Source of the DNA: Magnetococcales bacterium
Lineage (GTDB): Bacteria; Pseudomonadota; Magnetococcia; Magnetococcales; JADFYX01
Assembly: GCA_002753565.1 (NCBI GenBank)
Contig: PEAM01000008.1
Coordinates: 1 to 64,000, forward strand
Reading direction: 5' to 3'
DNA: 64,000 nucleotides
How positions within the stretch are numbered: position 1 is the stretch's first letter; every line of letters starts with the position of its first letter. Positions 36,511-45,383 of the stretch are shown in pieces. The position numbers were made by a program, and so were the translations under genes. The notes below the pieces were generated by a model that was not told where the DNA came from, did not search any database, and was given only the letters and a program-made list of their open reading frames with translations.

Positions 36511-37584
36511 ATGCAAAAGAGAACTTATAAAACCGAAGAGAGCGGGCTACGCAACCATATGGAAATGTTGCACCCTGTTTCGCAAAAAAACTATGGTAAA
36601 TGGAGCTACCACGAGCGTCCACGTCCTGGTGTACTGAAACATGTCGCCCTCAGCGGTGATGTACTATATACCGTTCGGGCTGGTACCCATCGTCAGGTGA
36701 CCATTCCCATCGTGCGTCGCTTGATCGCTCTGGCTGATAAATATGCTGACGGGCATCTGCGCTGGACCATCCGCAACAATGTGGAGTTCATGACCCCCAA
36801 TGAAGCCAATGTTGCGCCGTTGATTCAAGAACTCGAAGCGGCCGGTCATCCGGTCGGTGGTACCGGTAACTCCATCTCCGCCATTGCTCACACCCAGGGA
36901 TGGCTCCACTGTGACATTCCAGCTACCGATGCTTCGGGTGTGGCTAAAAGTGTCATGGATGCCCTGTATGACGACTTTGTCAAGGAAGAGATGCCAAACC
37001 GGGTTCGTCTGGCAACCTCTTGCTGCGAGATCAACTGTGGCGGTCAGGCCGATATCGCCGTTGTGGTTCAACACACCCGTCCACCAAGGATCAACCACAG
37101 CATTCTCAAAGATATTTGTGAAATGCCCAGCACCGTGGCACGCTGCCCGGTAGCAGCAATTCGCCCAACCACCGTCAACGGCAAAGCCTCCTTGATGGTT
37201 GTTGAAGAGAAGTGCATCTACTGCGGGGCCTGTTTTGGTGCCTGCCCAGCCATGGAGATCAACCATCCTCAACACTCCAAGTTTGCCGTTTGGGTGGGTG
37301 GCAAAAACTCCAATGCCCGGACCAAGCCCAGCAACATGCGCCTGGTTTGTCACGGGCTGGACAACAATCCACCACGCTGGCCAGAGGTAACCCAGGTTCT
37401 GCGTAACATTCTCGGTGCCTACAAAGAGGGTGGTCGTGAGTGGGAACGTATGGGTGAGTGGATTGATCGGATTGGCTGGAAGCGCTTCTTCGAAGAGACC
37501 GGTCTTCCTTTCGATAAATATATGATTGACTCCTACCGTCATTCCCGGACCTCCTTCAATCAATCGGCCCATATCCGATTCTAG
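36511..37584 (+). CDS. dsrB: Dissimilatory sulfite reductase, beta subunit
   Basis: 357 aa from ATG 36511, preceded by GGGAGAA; an upstream TTG frame from 36487 is rejected. The protein starts its conserved part with H-P-V-S-Q-K-N-Y-G-K-W and has a Cys-rich cofactor region (S-C-C-E-I-N-C-G-G), a second one with A-R-C-P-V-A-A-I, and a ferredoxin domain with C-I-Y-C-G-A-C-F-G-A-C-P. The beta subunit carries the catalytically active sirohaem in characterised enzymes. It lies 24 bases after dsrA. Confidence 0.96.
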   Translation: MQKRTYKTEESGLRNHMEMLHPVSQKNYGKWSYHERPRPGVLKHVALSGDVLYTVRAGTHRQVTIPIVRRLIALADKYADGHLRWTIRNNVEFMTPNEANVAPLIQELEAAGHPVGGTGNSISAIAHTQGWLHCDIPATDASGVAKSVMDALYDDFVKEEMPNRVRLATSCCEINCGGQADIAVVVQHTRPPRINHSILKDICEMPSTVARCPVAAIRPTTVNGKASLMVVEEKCIYCGACFGACPAMEINHPQHSKFAVWVGGKNSNARTKPSNMRLVCHGLDNNPPRWPEVTQVLRNILGAYKEGGREWERMGEWIDRIGWKRFFEETGLPFDKYMIDSYRHSRTSFNQSAHIRF

Positions 37585-37604
37585 AACGATAGGAGCCTAA
37601 TGTT

Positions 37605-39335
37605 ATGACTGAGAGTAATGAAATTTTAGAATCTGCTGTAAAGTATGAGTTTGGAGAGTACTCCGTTGAAACAGGGTTGGACCGCATTGTTGCTTATGGT
37701 GACCAGAGTGGAAAATGCCCTACTTATGTTGAGCGGACTCCCCCTTGTTCTGACGGTTGTCCGGCGGGTGAGGATATTCGTGGTTACCACAATATTATTC
37801 GTGGTATCTGGAAGAAGGATGATCCTTGGAAGGCCGCTTTCGAGCGGTTGACGGCCACCAACCCTTTTCCTGCCGTTATGGGACGTGTCTGTCCGGCCCC
37901 TTGTGAGAGCGCCTGTAATCGGCAGTATCGTGATGAGACTGTCGGAATCAACGCTGTAGAACAGGCGATTGGTGACTTTGCCAGAGAGAACAAGTTGGCT
38001 CTGCCAACTCCTCCAGCCTCTACCGGCAAGCGGGTTGCCATTGTTGGTTCCGGTCCTGGTGGCCTCTCTTGTGCCTACCATCTCCGCATGCAGGGTCATG
38101 CTGTAACTATATTTGAGCGTGATCCCAAGCTGGGTGGCATGATGCGTTATGGCATCATGGGCTACCGGGTAAGTCGAGAGGTGTTGGATCAGGAGATTAA
38201 GCGCATTCTCGATCTGGATGTCGAAGTCAAGCTGGGCGTCAAGGTGGGTGAAGAGATCTCCTTACAGGATCTTCGCGACCAATACGACGCGGTCTTCCTG
38301 GCCGTGGGTGCCCAAAAAGGCCGAGGTATTCCCATTCCGGGTGCTGAGGGTAGCAACGTAACCAATGCCATCGAATTTTTGCGTGGCTTTGAACTGGATA
38401 GAGCCAGTCATAAAGTCGGTAAACATGTGGTTGTCATCGGTGATGGTGATGTCGCCATGGATGCGGCCAGACTGGCCCTGCGTTTAGGCTCCAAAGCGAC
38501 TCTGTTGTCGGGTGTGGCGCGTGAAGAGATGAAGGCCTCTCAGATTGAGTTCGATGAAGCTCTGCAAGAGGGAACCGATATGAAGTTCATGTCGGGAACC
38601 GTAGAGGTGATTCGAGACGCTTCTGGTACCATGACCGGTGTCAAGTGTATTAAAATGGTCCGTAAAGAGAAAGGAGAGGATGGGTGGAATCATGCCATTC
38701 CTTTCTTCCGCTACAAACCGGAACCCGGCAGCGAGTTTGAACTGCAAGCAGACATGTTGGTTGCTGCTATTGGTCAGACTACCGATATGGTCGGTCTGGA
38801 TGCAGCAACCGGTGGCAAGCCTAGCCTGGATGTTGATTTTAATATGCAGGTCAAGGGGATGGAAGATGTCTTTGGTGGGGGTGATGCGGTTCAGATCAGC
38901 CTGTTGACCACAGCCATCGGACATGGTCGTAAAGCGGCTTCCAACATTGGTCGGTTTTTGGCAGGCAAAGCCCTCCCCAAACGGAACCGGGGTGATGTGG
39001 TCAAGTATGACAAGCTTAAGTCCGACTATTTTGTCGCGCAAGAGTCGCCCAAGCGCACTTTCCGCCATCCAGAAAAGGTGGAGGGAGACTGGGAAGAGAC
39101 GCTGATCGCCCTATCCCAAGAGGATGCCACCAAGCAGTCTGACCGCTGTATGAGTTGTGGCATGTGTTTTGAGTGTAACCAGTGTATGCTCTACTGTCCG
39201 CAGGAGGCGATTGTCAAATTCCGGGGTAACCCTGAAGGCGAAGTGATGTATACCGAATATCAACGTTGTGTCGGTTGTCACATCTGTGCGGAGGTCTGTC
39301 CTACCGGTTACATTGACATGGGTATGGGAGCTTAA
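37605..39335 (+). CDS. dsrL: DsrL-type flavoprotein: NAD(P)H:acceptor oxidoreductase of the Dsr pathway
   Basis: 576 aa with AGGAG nine bases upstream. N-terminal Fe-S motifs (C-S-D-G-C-P-A-G, C-P-A-P-C-E-S-A-C) precede FAD binding (V-G-S-G-P-G-G-L) and a nucleotide site (I-G-D-G-D-V-A-M-D). The C-terminal 2x[4Fe-4S] domain is C-M-S-C-G-M-C and C-V-G-C-H-I-C-A-E-V-C-P. After the nucleotide motif the GltD-type L-Y-R-R is replaced by L-S-G-V, so NADPH-selective arginines are missing. In Allochromatium DsrL passes electrons from sulfur oxidation to NAD+; the position right after dsrAB supports the same job. It could also act in the reductive direction. Confidence 0.88.
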   Translation: MTESNEILESAVKYEFGEYSVETGLDRIVAYGDQSGKCPTYVERTPPCSDGCPAGEDIRGYHNIIRGIWKKDDPWKAAFERLTATNPFPAVMGRVCPAPCESACNRQYRDETVGINAVEQAIGDFARENKLALPTPPASTGKRVAIVGSGPGGLSCAYHLRMQGHAVTIFERDPKLGGMMRYGIMGYRVSREVLDQEIKRILDLDVEVKLGVKVGEEISLQDLRDQYDAVFLAVGAQKGRGIPIPGAEGSNVTNAIEFLRGFELDRASHKVGKHVVVIGDGDVAMDAARLALRLGSKATLLSGVAREEMKASQIEFDEALQEGTDMKFMSGTVEVIRDASGTMTGVKCIKMVRKEKGEDGWNHAIPFFRYKPEPGSEFELQADMLVAAIGQTTDMVGLDAATGGKPSLDVDFNMQVKGMEDVFGGGDAVQISLLTTAIGHGRKAASNIGRFLAGKALPKRNRGDVVKYDKLKSDYFVAQESPKRTFRHPEKVEGDWEETLIALSQEDATKQSDRCMSCGMCFECNQCMLYCPQEAIVKFRGNPEGEVMYTEYQRCVGCHICAEVCPTGYIDMGMGA

Positions 39336-39336
39336 T

Positions 39337-39696
39337 ATGAGTAATGCAATGCAACAGCTGGACAAAGCGATCAACGAGGCTTCCAATTGGGCCGTTTCCG
39401 GCTGGAAGATGACTTTTGGCCCTCGTCATGTGGAGGTTAACTCTCTGAAAGAGGCCAATGCGTTGGCCGAAAGCTTTCATAACCGCCTGGAGGCTATCAG
39501 CTATTGGGTTGATGTCGAAACGGTGGGAGCGGAGACCGCTGAGCAGGGCAAAAAAGCCAAGGTTGCCCTGGAAAAAGGCGATGTAAAAGGGGCAGTGAAT
39601 GCTGTCTATTTTGCTCGTTATCTCGAAAAGCGCATCAATGACGAGACACCGACCTGGGGTCCGGCCTTTAGCGCACTGGAAGAGGCCTCCTCCTAA
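39337..39696 (+). CDS. Unknown 119-aa protein, fourth gene of the dsr operon
   Basis: ATG 39337 lies one base after the dsrL stop with GGGAG six bases upstream, so it is almost certainly co-translated with dsrL. The protein is soluble, without cysteines, and helical: residues 1-20 amphipathic, a short W-K-M-T-F-G-P-R-H segment at about 23-31, then three helices (S-L-K-E-A-N-A-L-A-E-S, an A/K-rich stretch about 65-90 and Y-F-A-R-Y-L-E-K-R). It is not DsrC, DsrD, DsrE, DsrF or DsrH: it lacks the C-terminal Cys of DsrC and any catalytic Cys. The composition suits a small subunit or assembly partner of DsrAB or DsrL. I do not recognise the family. Confidence 0.75.
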   Translation: MSNAMQQLDKAINEASNWAVSGWKMTFGPRHVEVNSLKEANALAESFHNRLEAISYWVDVETVGAETAEQGKKAKVALEKGDVKGAVNAVYFARYLEKRINDETPTWGPAFSALEEASS

Positions 39697-39718
39697 GGAA
39701 GCCCCCTCTTTTCATCAT

Positions 39719-39751
39719 CCACCACCCCGGCTATCATCTCCGGGGTGGTGG
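39719..39751. terminator. Perfect 12-bp hairpin between dsr operon and sthA
   Basis: CCACCACCCCGG (39719-39730) pairs with CCGGGGTGGTGG (39740-39751) across a nine-base loop, in the gap between convergent genes. Very GC-rich and symmetrical, but with no T-run on either side, so probably an mRNA-end stabiliser or Rho-linked bidirectional terminator. Confidence 0.6.
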
Positions 39752-39769
39752 ACCTGCTCCCTCGATCCC

Positions 39770-41218
39770 TCATTCTGTCTCTTCAATATCATGCGCTTCA
39801 GGCGCCACAGTGGGATAGCATTTTATCTGTCCGGCTTGCAACTGGGTTAGGGCATCCAGAGCCGCCATCTTGTAGACCTCTCCCAAGGTGGGATAGTTAA
39901 AAATATTTTCTAGAAAATAGTTGATGTTTCCCTTATGGACCATGACGGCTTGACCAATATGGATCAACTCCGAACTCTCCTCTCCCAGAATATGGACACC
40001 GAGAATCTCTCCACTCTCCTGATTGACCAACATTTTTAAAAATCCCTCGGTAATCCCCTTGATCTGTCCTCTGGCTGTTTCGCTGAATCGGGCGATACCG
40101 ACGGTAAAAGGGATCTTTTGGCTGGTCAGCTCTTTTTCGGTGAGGCCAACCATGCTGATCTCGGGAATACCATAGATGGCAAAGGGAAAGTTTTTGGCAT
40201 GAGAGGGAAGCTGTTGACCAAAGGCGTGAGCCGCCGCCTGACGACCCTGCTCCATGGAGGTGGAGGCCAGGCTGGGGAAGCCGATGACGTCCCCTGCAGC
40301 ATAGATATGGGGCTGCTGGGTCTGATAGTGGTCATTGACCTGCAGGCGACCTTTGTCGTCGGCACTAAAGCCAACATTTTCGAGGTTCAGGGAGTGGGTC
40401 GAGCCGGTTCTGCCTGAGGCAAAGAGCACCATATCCCCATAGATCACCTTGCCGCTCTCCAGGGTGGTAATCAACTGCTGTGGCCCCACCTTTTCCACTC
40501 CGACCACCTTTTCACCCAATCGAATGCTCACATTTCGACTACGCAGATAGTACATGTACTCTTCGATGATCTCATGGTCGAGAAAGTCCAGCAGCTGCTC
40601 CCGACCGTCTACCAGGGTAACCTTGATATCCATGGCGGAAAACATGGAGGCATACTCGATACCGATCACTCCGGCCCCCACCACCACAAGATGACGGGGC
40701 AGTCGTTTAAGTTGGGCGATATGATCACTGTCGAGAATAAAATCCCCGTCAAAGGTGACATTATCTGGTCGGAAGGGGACGGTTCCGGTGGCAATAACAA
40801 ATTTTTCGGCTGTATAGCGCTGTTGATTGCCTTGAGCATCGGTCACCGAGAGGGTGTTCTCCTGTTCAAAATGGGCCTCACCATTGATGAGTTGCACACC
40901 GGAACGATAGAGTTGGTTGCGCATGATCTCCATCTCGTGGTCGACGGTCCGGTTGAGCCGTTGCATGAGATCCTGGACGGTTAGATCATGTTTTAATCGA
41001 TAGCTTTTTCCATAGAGGCCACGCAGGTTATACCCGGTCAGGTAGAGGACGGCAGCACGTAATGTTTTGCTGGGGATGGTGCCGGTATGAAGGCAGGCTC
41101 CACCTACACTATTGCCTTTTTCGACAATGGCGACCTTTTTACATAGTTTTGTTGCCTGAACCGCAGCACTCTGTCCGGCTGGTCCACTTCCGATGACGAT
41201 CATGTCGAAATGTTGCAT
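39770..41218 (-). CDS. sthA: Soluble pyridine nucleotide transhydrogenase (SthA-like)
   Basis: 482 aa. FAD motif V-I-G-S-G-P-A-G and NAD(P) motif V-V-G-A-G-V-I-G, then Y-A-A-G-D-V-I-G-F. At the redox-active site of this superfamily (C-x4-C) it reads A-C-L-H-T-G-T-I-P-S-K, so the second cysteine is Thr, as in SthA and unlike lipoamide or glutathione reductases. SthA exchanges reducing equivalents between NADH and NADPH. Next to DsrL (predicted NAD-linked) and close to the NADP-type POR flavoprotein, it could balance the two pools. It is followed by a small hydrolase gene on the same strand upstream. Confidence 0.88.
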   Translation of the reverse strand: MQHFDMIVIGSGPAGQSAAVQATKLCKKVAIVEKGNSVGGACLHTGTIPSKTLRAAVLYLTGYNLRGLYGKSYRLKHDLTVQDLMQRLNRTVDHEMEIMRNQLYRSGVQLINGEAHFEQENTLSVTDAQGNQQRYTAEKFVIATGTVPFRPDNVTFDGDFILDSDHIAQLKRLPRHLVVVGAGVIGIEYASMFSAMDIKVTLVDGREQLLDFLDHEIIEEYMYYLRSRNVSIRLGEKVVGVEKVGPQQLITTLESGKVIYGDMVLFASGRTGSTHSLNLENVGFSADDKGRLQVNDHYQTQQPHIYAAGDVIGFPSLASTSMEQGRQAAAHAFGQQLPSHAKNFPFAIYGIPEISMVGLTEKELTSQKIPFTVGIARFSETARGQIKGITEGFLKMLVNQESGEILGVHILGEESSELIHIGQAVMVHKGNINYFLENIFNYPTLGEVYKMAALDALTQLQAGQIKCYPTVAPEAHDIEETE

Positions 41219-41232
41219 GGTTTTTCCTAATC

Positions 41233-41802
41233 CTAAAGCAAAGAGGGGTTGGTGATGAGGCGGGATGGATTTTCTCTTTCAGAGAGCAGCTCTTCAAGGA
41301 ATTGAGTAAATCTTTTTTCGATAAAAGCCATGGCGGATAGCAGACGATGGTCAGCATCCACCAGGTGGAGGTTGAGTCGATAGCGTTGAGAAAAGTTGAT
41401 CACATGGGCAACCGGTACCACCTCATCCTGCCAGCCATGGATGAGGGTAACCTGATTGGTGTGTGGAGTAGGGTCTTGATGGCGGTAGCCGGGTAGACAG
41501 AGGGCAGGCGCCAATAAGAAGAGTCCGATGGGCTGGCGCTGTTGAGAGGCAACCAAGGAGATGTAGGCCCCCATACTGGAGCCGACCAGAATGAGTGGCA
41601 GACCAGCAGGTAGTTGGTTGATGTGTCTCTTGAGCGTGTCAGCTCGCTGGTCTGGATCAGGTTGATGGCGATAGTCCAGGCTCTCGATCTGGCATCCCAG
41701 TTGGCTGGCAAGGGTGGCAAGCCGCCTAATCTTGGTGCCGTCCGGGGTACCCATTTGACCATGAGAAAAAAGAACCAAGGGAGAGGAGGTGGATCGATCC
41801 AT
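41233..41802 (-). CDS. Small alpha/beta hydrolase
   Basis: 189 aa. The oxyanion/first-strand region is L-F-S-H-G-Q; nucleophile elbow G-S-S-M-G; acid in H-G-W-Q-D-E-V-V-P; base His in D-A-D-H-R-L. This completes a Ser-Asp-His triad on a minimal fold without a lid, like YqiA/YcfP-type esterases or thioesterases. No signal peptide. It ends 15 bases before sthA on the same strand and is probably co-transcribed. The substrate is unknown. The ATG context has no strong ribosome site. Confidence 0.8.
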   Translation of the reverse strand: MDRSTSSPLVLFSHGQMGTPDGTKIRRLATLASQLGCQIESLDYRHQPDPDQRADTLKRHINQLPAGLPLILVGSSMGAYISLVASQQRQPIGLFLLAPALCLPGYRHQDPTPHTNQVTLIHGWQDEVVPVAHVINFSQRYRLNLHLVDADHRLLSAMAFIEKRFTQFLEELLSERENPSRLITNPSLL

Positions 41803-42203
41803 TTTAAAACGCTACAAACCTTTACTTAGAAAATAAAAAGCCAGAACAAAACCGTAGGCGTTGTCCACCCCCACCAGAGACTAAGCCGTCACCATCTCCC
41901 TAAACATGATTGAGTTAAATATAGTGTCATCCTCATTGAAAAATGGACAGTCTAGAGATTCTAAACCAAATTTGTACAAAACGATTGCGGATGGGGCTGG
42001 GAAGGTTGGTCGTTACCCAAATCCACCAGGAACGGGGCGTGTTCCTGGACCCCCAACTGTGCCTGGTTCCGATTTGATTTAATGATAGTATGTCATTCAG
42101 GCCTGTAACTTGCAATAAAAACACCTTACAAGGAGAGATCACCTATCACCAAGGGGGGTATCCATGGGATCTTGCCAATATTAATAGAAGAAGGAAATGG
42201 GCG
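41803..42203. other. Intergenic region with one stable hairpin
   Basis: 401 bases between a minus-strand hydrolase and a small plus-strand gene. It should contain both promoters. At 42026-42048 CCAGGAAC and GTTCCTGG form an 8-bp stem with a GGGGCGT loop, flanked by A-C-rich sequence; no T-run follows. It may be an operator or part of a structured RNA. No tRNA or known ncRNA motif is seen. Confidence 0.4.
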
Positions 42204-42413
42204 ATGAAAATAGAGGCTAAACCGAGTAATATAATGGAAAATAAAAGAAATTTCTCTACTAAACCGGATAAGCTTGACCCCATTATTGCCGCTTTGGAGG
42301 CGTATGTCTGTGCGGTAGAAAAATATCAGGAGAGCGGGAGTCAGGCGGTGGCTCAGCACCACCAGAACAATATTACCCTACTTAAAAGATGGGATCGGCA
42401 ATCTTTGCACTAA
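42204..42413 (+). CDS. Small hypothetical protein, 69 aa
   Basis: ATG 42204 has AAGGA eight bases upstream, better than the in-frame extension to 42090. The N-terminal 25 residues are basic; the rest forms two short helices (I-I-A-A-L-E-A-Y-V-C-A-V-E-K-Y and an H/Q-rich A-V-A-Q-H-H-Q-N-N). There is no signal peptide. It ends before a GC-rich hairpin at 42440. I do not recognise it. Confidence 0.5.
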   Translation: MKIEAKPSNIMENKRNFSTKPDKLDPIIAALEAYVCAVEKYQESGSQAVAQHHQNNITLLKRWDRQSLH

Positions 42414-42439
42414 ACCCAGGTTTGGCCGTTAGAAGCACC

Positions 42440-42469
42440 GTGGTGGGGAGATTTCCCCCCCCCCACCAC
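42440..42469. terminator. GC-rich hairpin between convergent genes
   Basis: GTGGTGGGG (42440-42448) pairs with CCCCACCAC (42461-42469), loop AGATTTCCCCCC. It lies between the 69-aa gene and the convergent chemoreceptor. There is no T-run, so termination may be Rho-assisted. Confidence 0.5.
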
Positions 42470-42490
42470 TATACCGAATCTCAACATACG

Positions 42491-45364
42491 TCAGTTGGTG
42501 TATTTTCCGGCTATCTCTGAGAGTTTGTCGTTAAGATCGGGTACATTCTCTCTCATCCACTCTCCATAGACACGATCATGAACCTTGATATGGTCTCTAA
42601 GCCAACTGGCAACAAAGGCCGGTAGCTCGACGGCCAATACCGGGGAGTCGCTGTCGCTCTGCATGGACTGCTCGGCAAAGCGGTCCAGATCCGTGCGCAG
42701 GTCGGCGTGGTGTTTGCTATGCTCTTCTTGTCCCGGCCAGCCCAGAGTGGTATAGGCTCTCTCTTCAAAGCCAAGGTGCCAGCGGGCAAACTCGTCCATT
42801 GCATGAATAATGGGTGCAACATCCTCGTTACTGGCAACCGCCTGTTTCATGCGCGAGGAGAGGGCGAAGATGATCATGTGCTGCTCATCTATAACGGGAA
42901 TGTCCAGCATGAATTCTGGCCCCCAAAAGCTCTCTTTCTCCACCCTTTGCTGCTCTTCAGGGACCAAGTCTGAAAGTGTTTTGAACAGGGCCACCTTGTT
43001 TTTAAGGGCTTGGGCCGTTGTACCGATATCTCGGGCAAACTCTCCTGACATAGCCGACAGACCACCGGTTTTCTGCATGCTGATATCGATGGATTTCATG
43101 GCAGTGGCCACGCCATCCGAGCTGATTTTAGCGCGATCGACACTTTCAGAAATGGCGGTGCTGCTCTGAGAGGCCAAGCCAACTTTGGCAGAGGTATCTT
43201 CGACATCCGTTGCCGCCATGGCAACATTTTGCGTTACCTCACCCACACCGGCTGAAATTTCACTGGCGCTACGGGTAATCTCAGAGATTCCCAAACTGGC
43301 TTCACTCACCTGTCGGGCTACCTCATTGGTCTCTTGATTGAGCAGATCCATGGAGCCGGAGATCCCCTCCAGGTTGTGGTTCTGCTCTTCTACCGCCCGG
43401 TTGATCTCCTGGTTGCTGATATTAACATCATCGATAATCTTGACAATCTCCTCCATAGAGCTGGCAGCTTCGATGGTTTCGCTCTGGATTTCGGTGATTT
43501 TACTGGCGATCATCTGAGTCGCTTCTGATGTTTGGCGGGCCAACTCCTTAACCTCATTGGCGACCACGGAGAACCCCTTGCCTGCATCACCGGCCCCCGC
43601 TGCCTCGATGGAGGCGTTGAGTGCCAACATGTTGCTCTGATTGGCAATATTTCGAATGACATCAACCACCTGGCCGATCTCCTTGGCGGAAACAGCCAGT
43701 TTTTCCATAACCAAAGAGGAGTCAGATACCCGTCGATTGGCAACCTGAGATCGCTCACCAGCCGTTTGACAGCGCTTTTGGACCTCGGCCAGAGAGTTGC
43801 TCATAACCTGAATGGAAGAGGCGACCTCTCGGACATTTTCGGTCATCCGCTCTGTGGCATCGTTAACGGCACCAATATTGGAACTGGCCTCTTCTGTGGC
43901 TGAGGCGACGGTGCTGAGGTTGGTTGAGGCCTCTTCGGCTGCGGCAGAAATCATGGTCATGTTATTGCTAAGATTTTCAGCGGCCTGGGCAACAACGGTC
44001 AGGCTGCTGGTTGACTCATTGGCATTGGAGGAGACCTCTTCCATGCTAAAGCTCAACTCGATGGCGGCCTGTGCCGAAGCGTTGGTCTCTTTGGTGACGC
44101 CGTTGGCCTGGGTCTCCATCTCTTTGGCAACCTGGGTCATGATGGTGGAGAAAGAGGCCAGAGCATTGGCGTCGTTGATGATGCCAACAACGATGAGGTT
44201 TAACTGCTGGCTCATCTGCTCCAAGGCACGGACCAGCTCACCAATCTCATCTTGACTTTCACTGGAGATATGAGCGGTTAAATCTCCCGCCGCCACCTGC
44301 TTGGCAAAAGCCACACCCTGACTCAACGGTTTGGTAATACTCTGGGTGATGAACCGGCCAAAGAGAACAGAGAGCAAAAGACCCAAAATGGCAAAGATAA
44401 TATTAAGGGTAACCATCTCGGCGTTGAGAGATTCAATCTGTGCTACATCCCCCTTCAAGAGGGTGCGTTGACTCTCTACCATGCCACTCAGCAGGCTGGC
44501 AATTTCAGCCCCCCTGGGGGCCGCTTGGGTTTTCAACCAGTGGTTGGCTAAATTCCAGTCACTCGCACCTCGAAGGGCAAAAAGCTTTTCGGTGAGTGGT
44601 ACAAAAAGGGTGCGAGCTTTTTCAAAGCGGTGGAAAGCGGCCTCTTGCTCGGCGGTCATCCGGGTCAGGTCACGGCTTAAATCCTGAAAACGGCTCTCAT
44701 TGATTTTCCACTGAACAGAGTACTCACTCTTGTACGACTCTTTTCCTGAGATCAGGTAGGTTCGCAGGGCGGTCAGACTCAGGCCAAAGCTACCATAGAC
44801 ATCGGCAATCTCCGCCAAGAGATTTTTTCTCTCCATTCCGGCCGGTAGCCCCGCCTCATCCTTAAGAAGCTGGCTCAGGCTGTCGGCCATGGTGTCGGCA
44901 AGAGGAGACATCTCTTTATAGAAAAGATCCAAGGCAGGAATATTGGCCTGCTCATGGGCTATTTTTTCGATGCGATCCTGGATGGATTCGAACTCACTTA
45001 AGATTTGAGTGATTTGTACCAATCTCTGACGGTTTTCCTCGTCAGTCCAGGTTTGGGAAAGGTCATCCAGTTGCGCCTTTTTTTCGTGGATATGTTGCCA
45101 GGCAACCGCTCTAACTTTTCTGAACTGATCGTTGGGGATCAGCATCCATCCCCGTAATCCTGCCAAGGCCGCCTGTGTCTCTTTTTCGATGGCTGTGCTG
45201 GCTAAAACCGTTGGAACACGGGTTTGAACCATGCGGGTGTTGAGAGTAGCTATCTGGCTGAGCTCAAATAGATTTATACCGACAATAAAGGCGATTATCA
45301 GAGTGAGAAAGCCAAAACCCACAACAAGTTTGGCACCAATTTTAAGATTATTAAACGTATCCAT
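42491..45364 (-). CDS. Methyl-accepting chemotaxis protein with C-terminal bacteriohemerythrin domain
   Basis: 957 aa from ATG 45364; the longer frame lacks a binding site. TM1 at about 13-35, a helical periplasmic sensor of 4HB/HBM type (about 36-305), TM2 at about 308-330, HAMP (about 332-385) and a long signalling hairpin with the tip [12 protein letters not shown] and [11 protein letters not shown] hemerythrin domain begins near 814 with all ligands: H829, H863-x3-E867, H882-x3-H886, H925-x4-D930. A di-iron site at the cytoplasmic tip, as in DcrH, would sense oxygen or its redox effects and steer aerotaxis. It is 19 bases after a secreted repeat protein on the same strand. Confidence 0.92.
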   Translation of the reverse strand: MDTFNNLKIGAKLVVGFGFLTLIIAFIVGINLFELSQIATLNTRMVQTRVPTVLASTAIEKETQAALAGLRGWMLIPNDQFRKVRAVAWQHIHEKKAQLDDLSQTWTDEENRQRLVQITQILSEFESIQDRIEKIAHEQANIPALDLFYKEMSPLADTMADSLSQLLKDEAGLPAGMERKNLLAEIADVYGSFGLSLTALRTYLISGKESYKSEYSVQWKINESRFQDLSRDLTRMTAEQEAAFHRFEKARTLFVPLTEKLFALRGASDWNLANHWLKTQAAPRGAEIASLLSGMVESQRTLLKGDVAQIESLNAEMVTLNIIFAILGLLLSVLFGRFITQSITKPLSQGVAFAKQVAAGDLTAHISSESQDEIGELVRALEQMSQQLNLIVVGIINDANALASFSTIMTQVAKEMETQANGVTKETNASAQAAIELSFSMEEVSSNANESTSSLTVVAQAAENLSNNMTMISAAAEEASTNLSTVASATEEASSNIGAVNDATERMTENVREVASSIQVMSNSLAEVQKRCQTAGERSQVANRRVSDSSLVMEKLAVSAKEIGQVVDVIRNIANQSNMLALNASIEAAGAGDAGKGFSVVANEVKELARQTSEATQMIASKITEIQSETIEAASSMEEIVKIIDDVNISNQEINRAVEEQNHNLEGISGSMDLLNQETNEVARQVSEASLGISEITRSASEISAGVGEVTQNVAMAATDVEDTSAKVGLASQSSTAISESVDRAKISSDGVATAMKSIDISMQKTGGLSAMSGEFARDIGTTAQALKNKVALFKTLSDLVPEEQQRVEKESFWGPEFMLDIPVIDEQHMIIFALSSRMKQAVASNEDVAPIIHAMDEFARWHLGFEERAYTTLGWPGQEEHSKHHADLRTDLDRFAEQSMQSDSDSPVLAVELPAFVASWLRDHIKVHDRVYGEWMRENVPDLNDKLSEIAGKYTN

Positions 45365-45383
45365 TATTCTGTCCCACAGCCCA

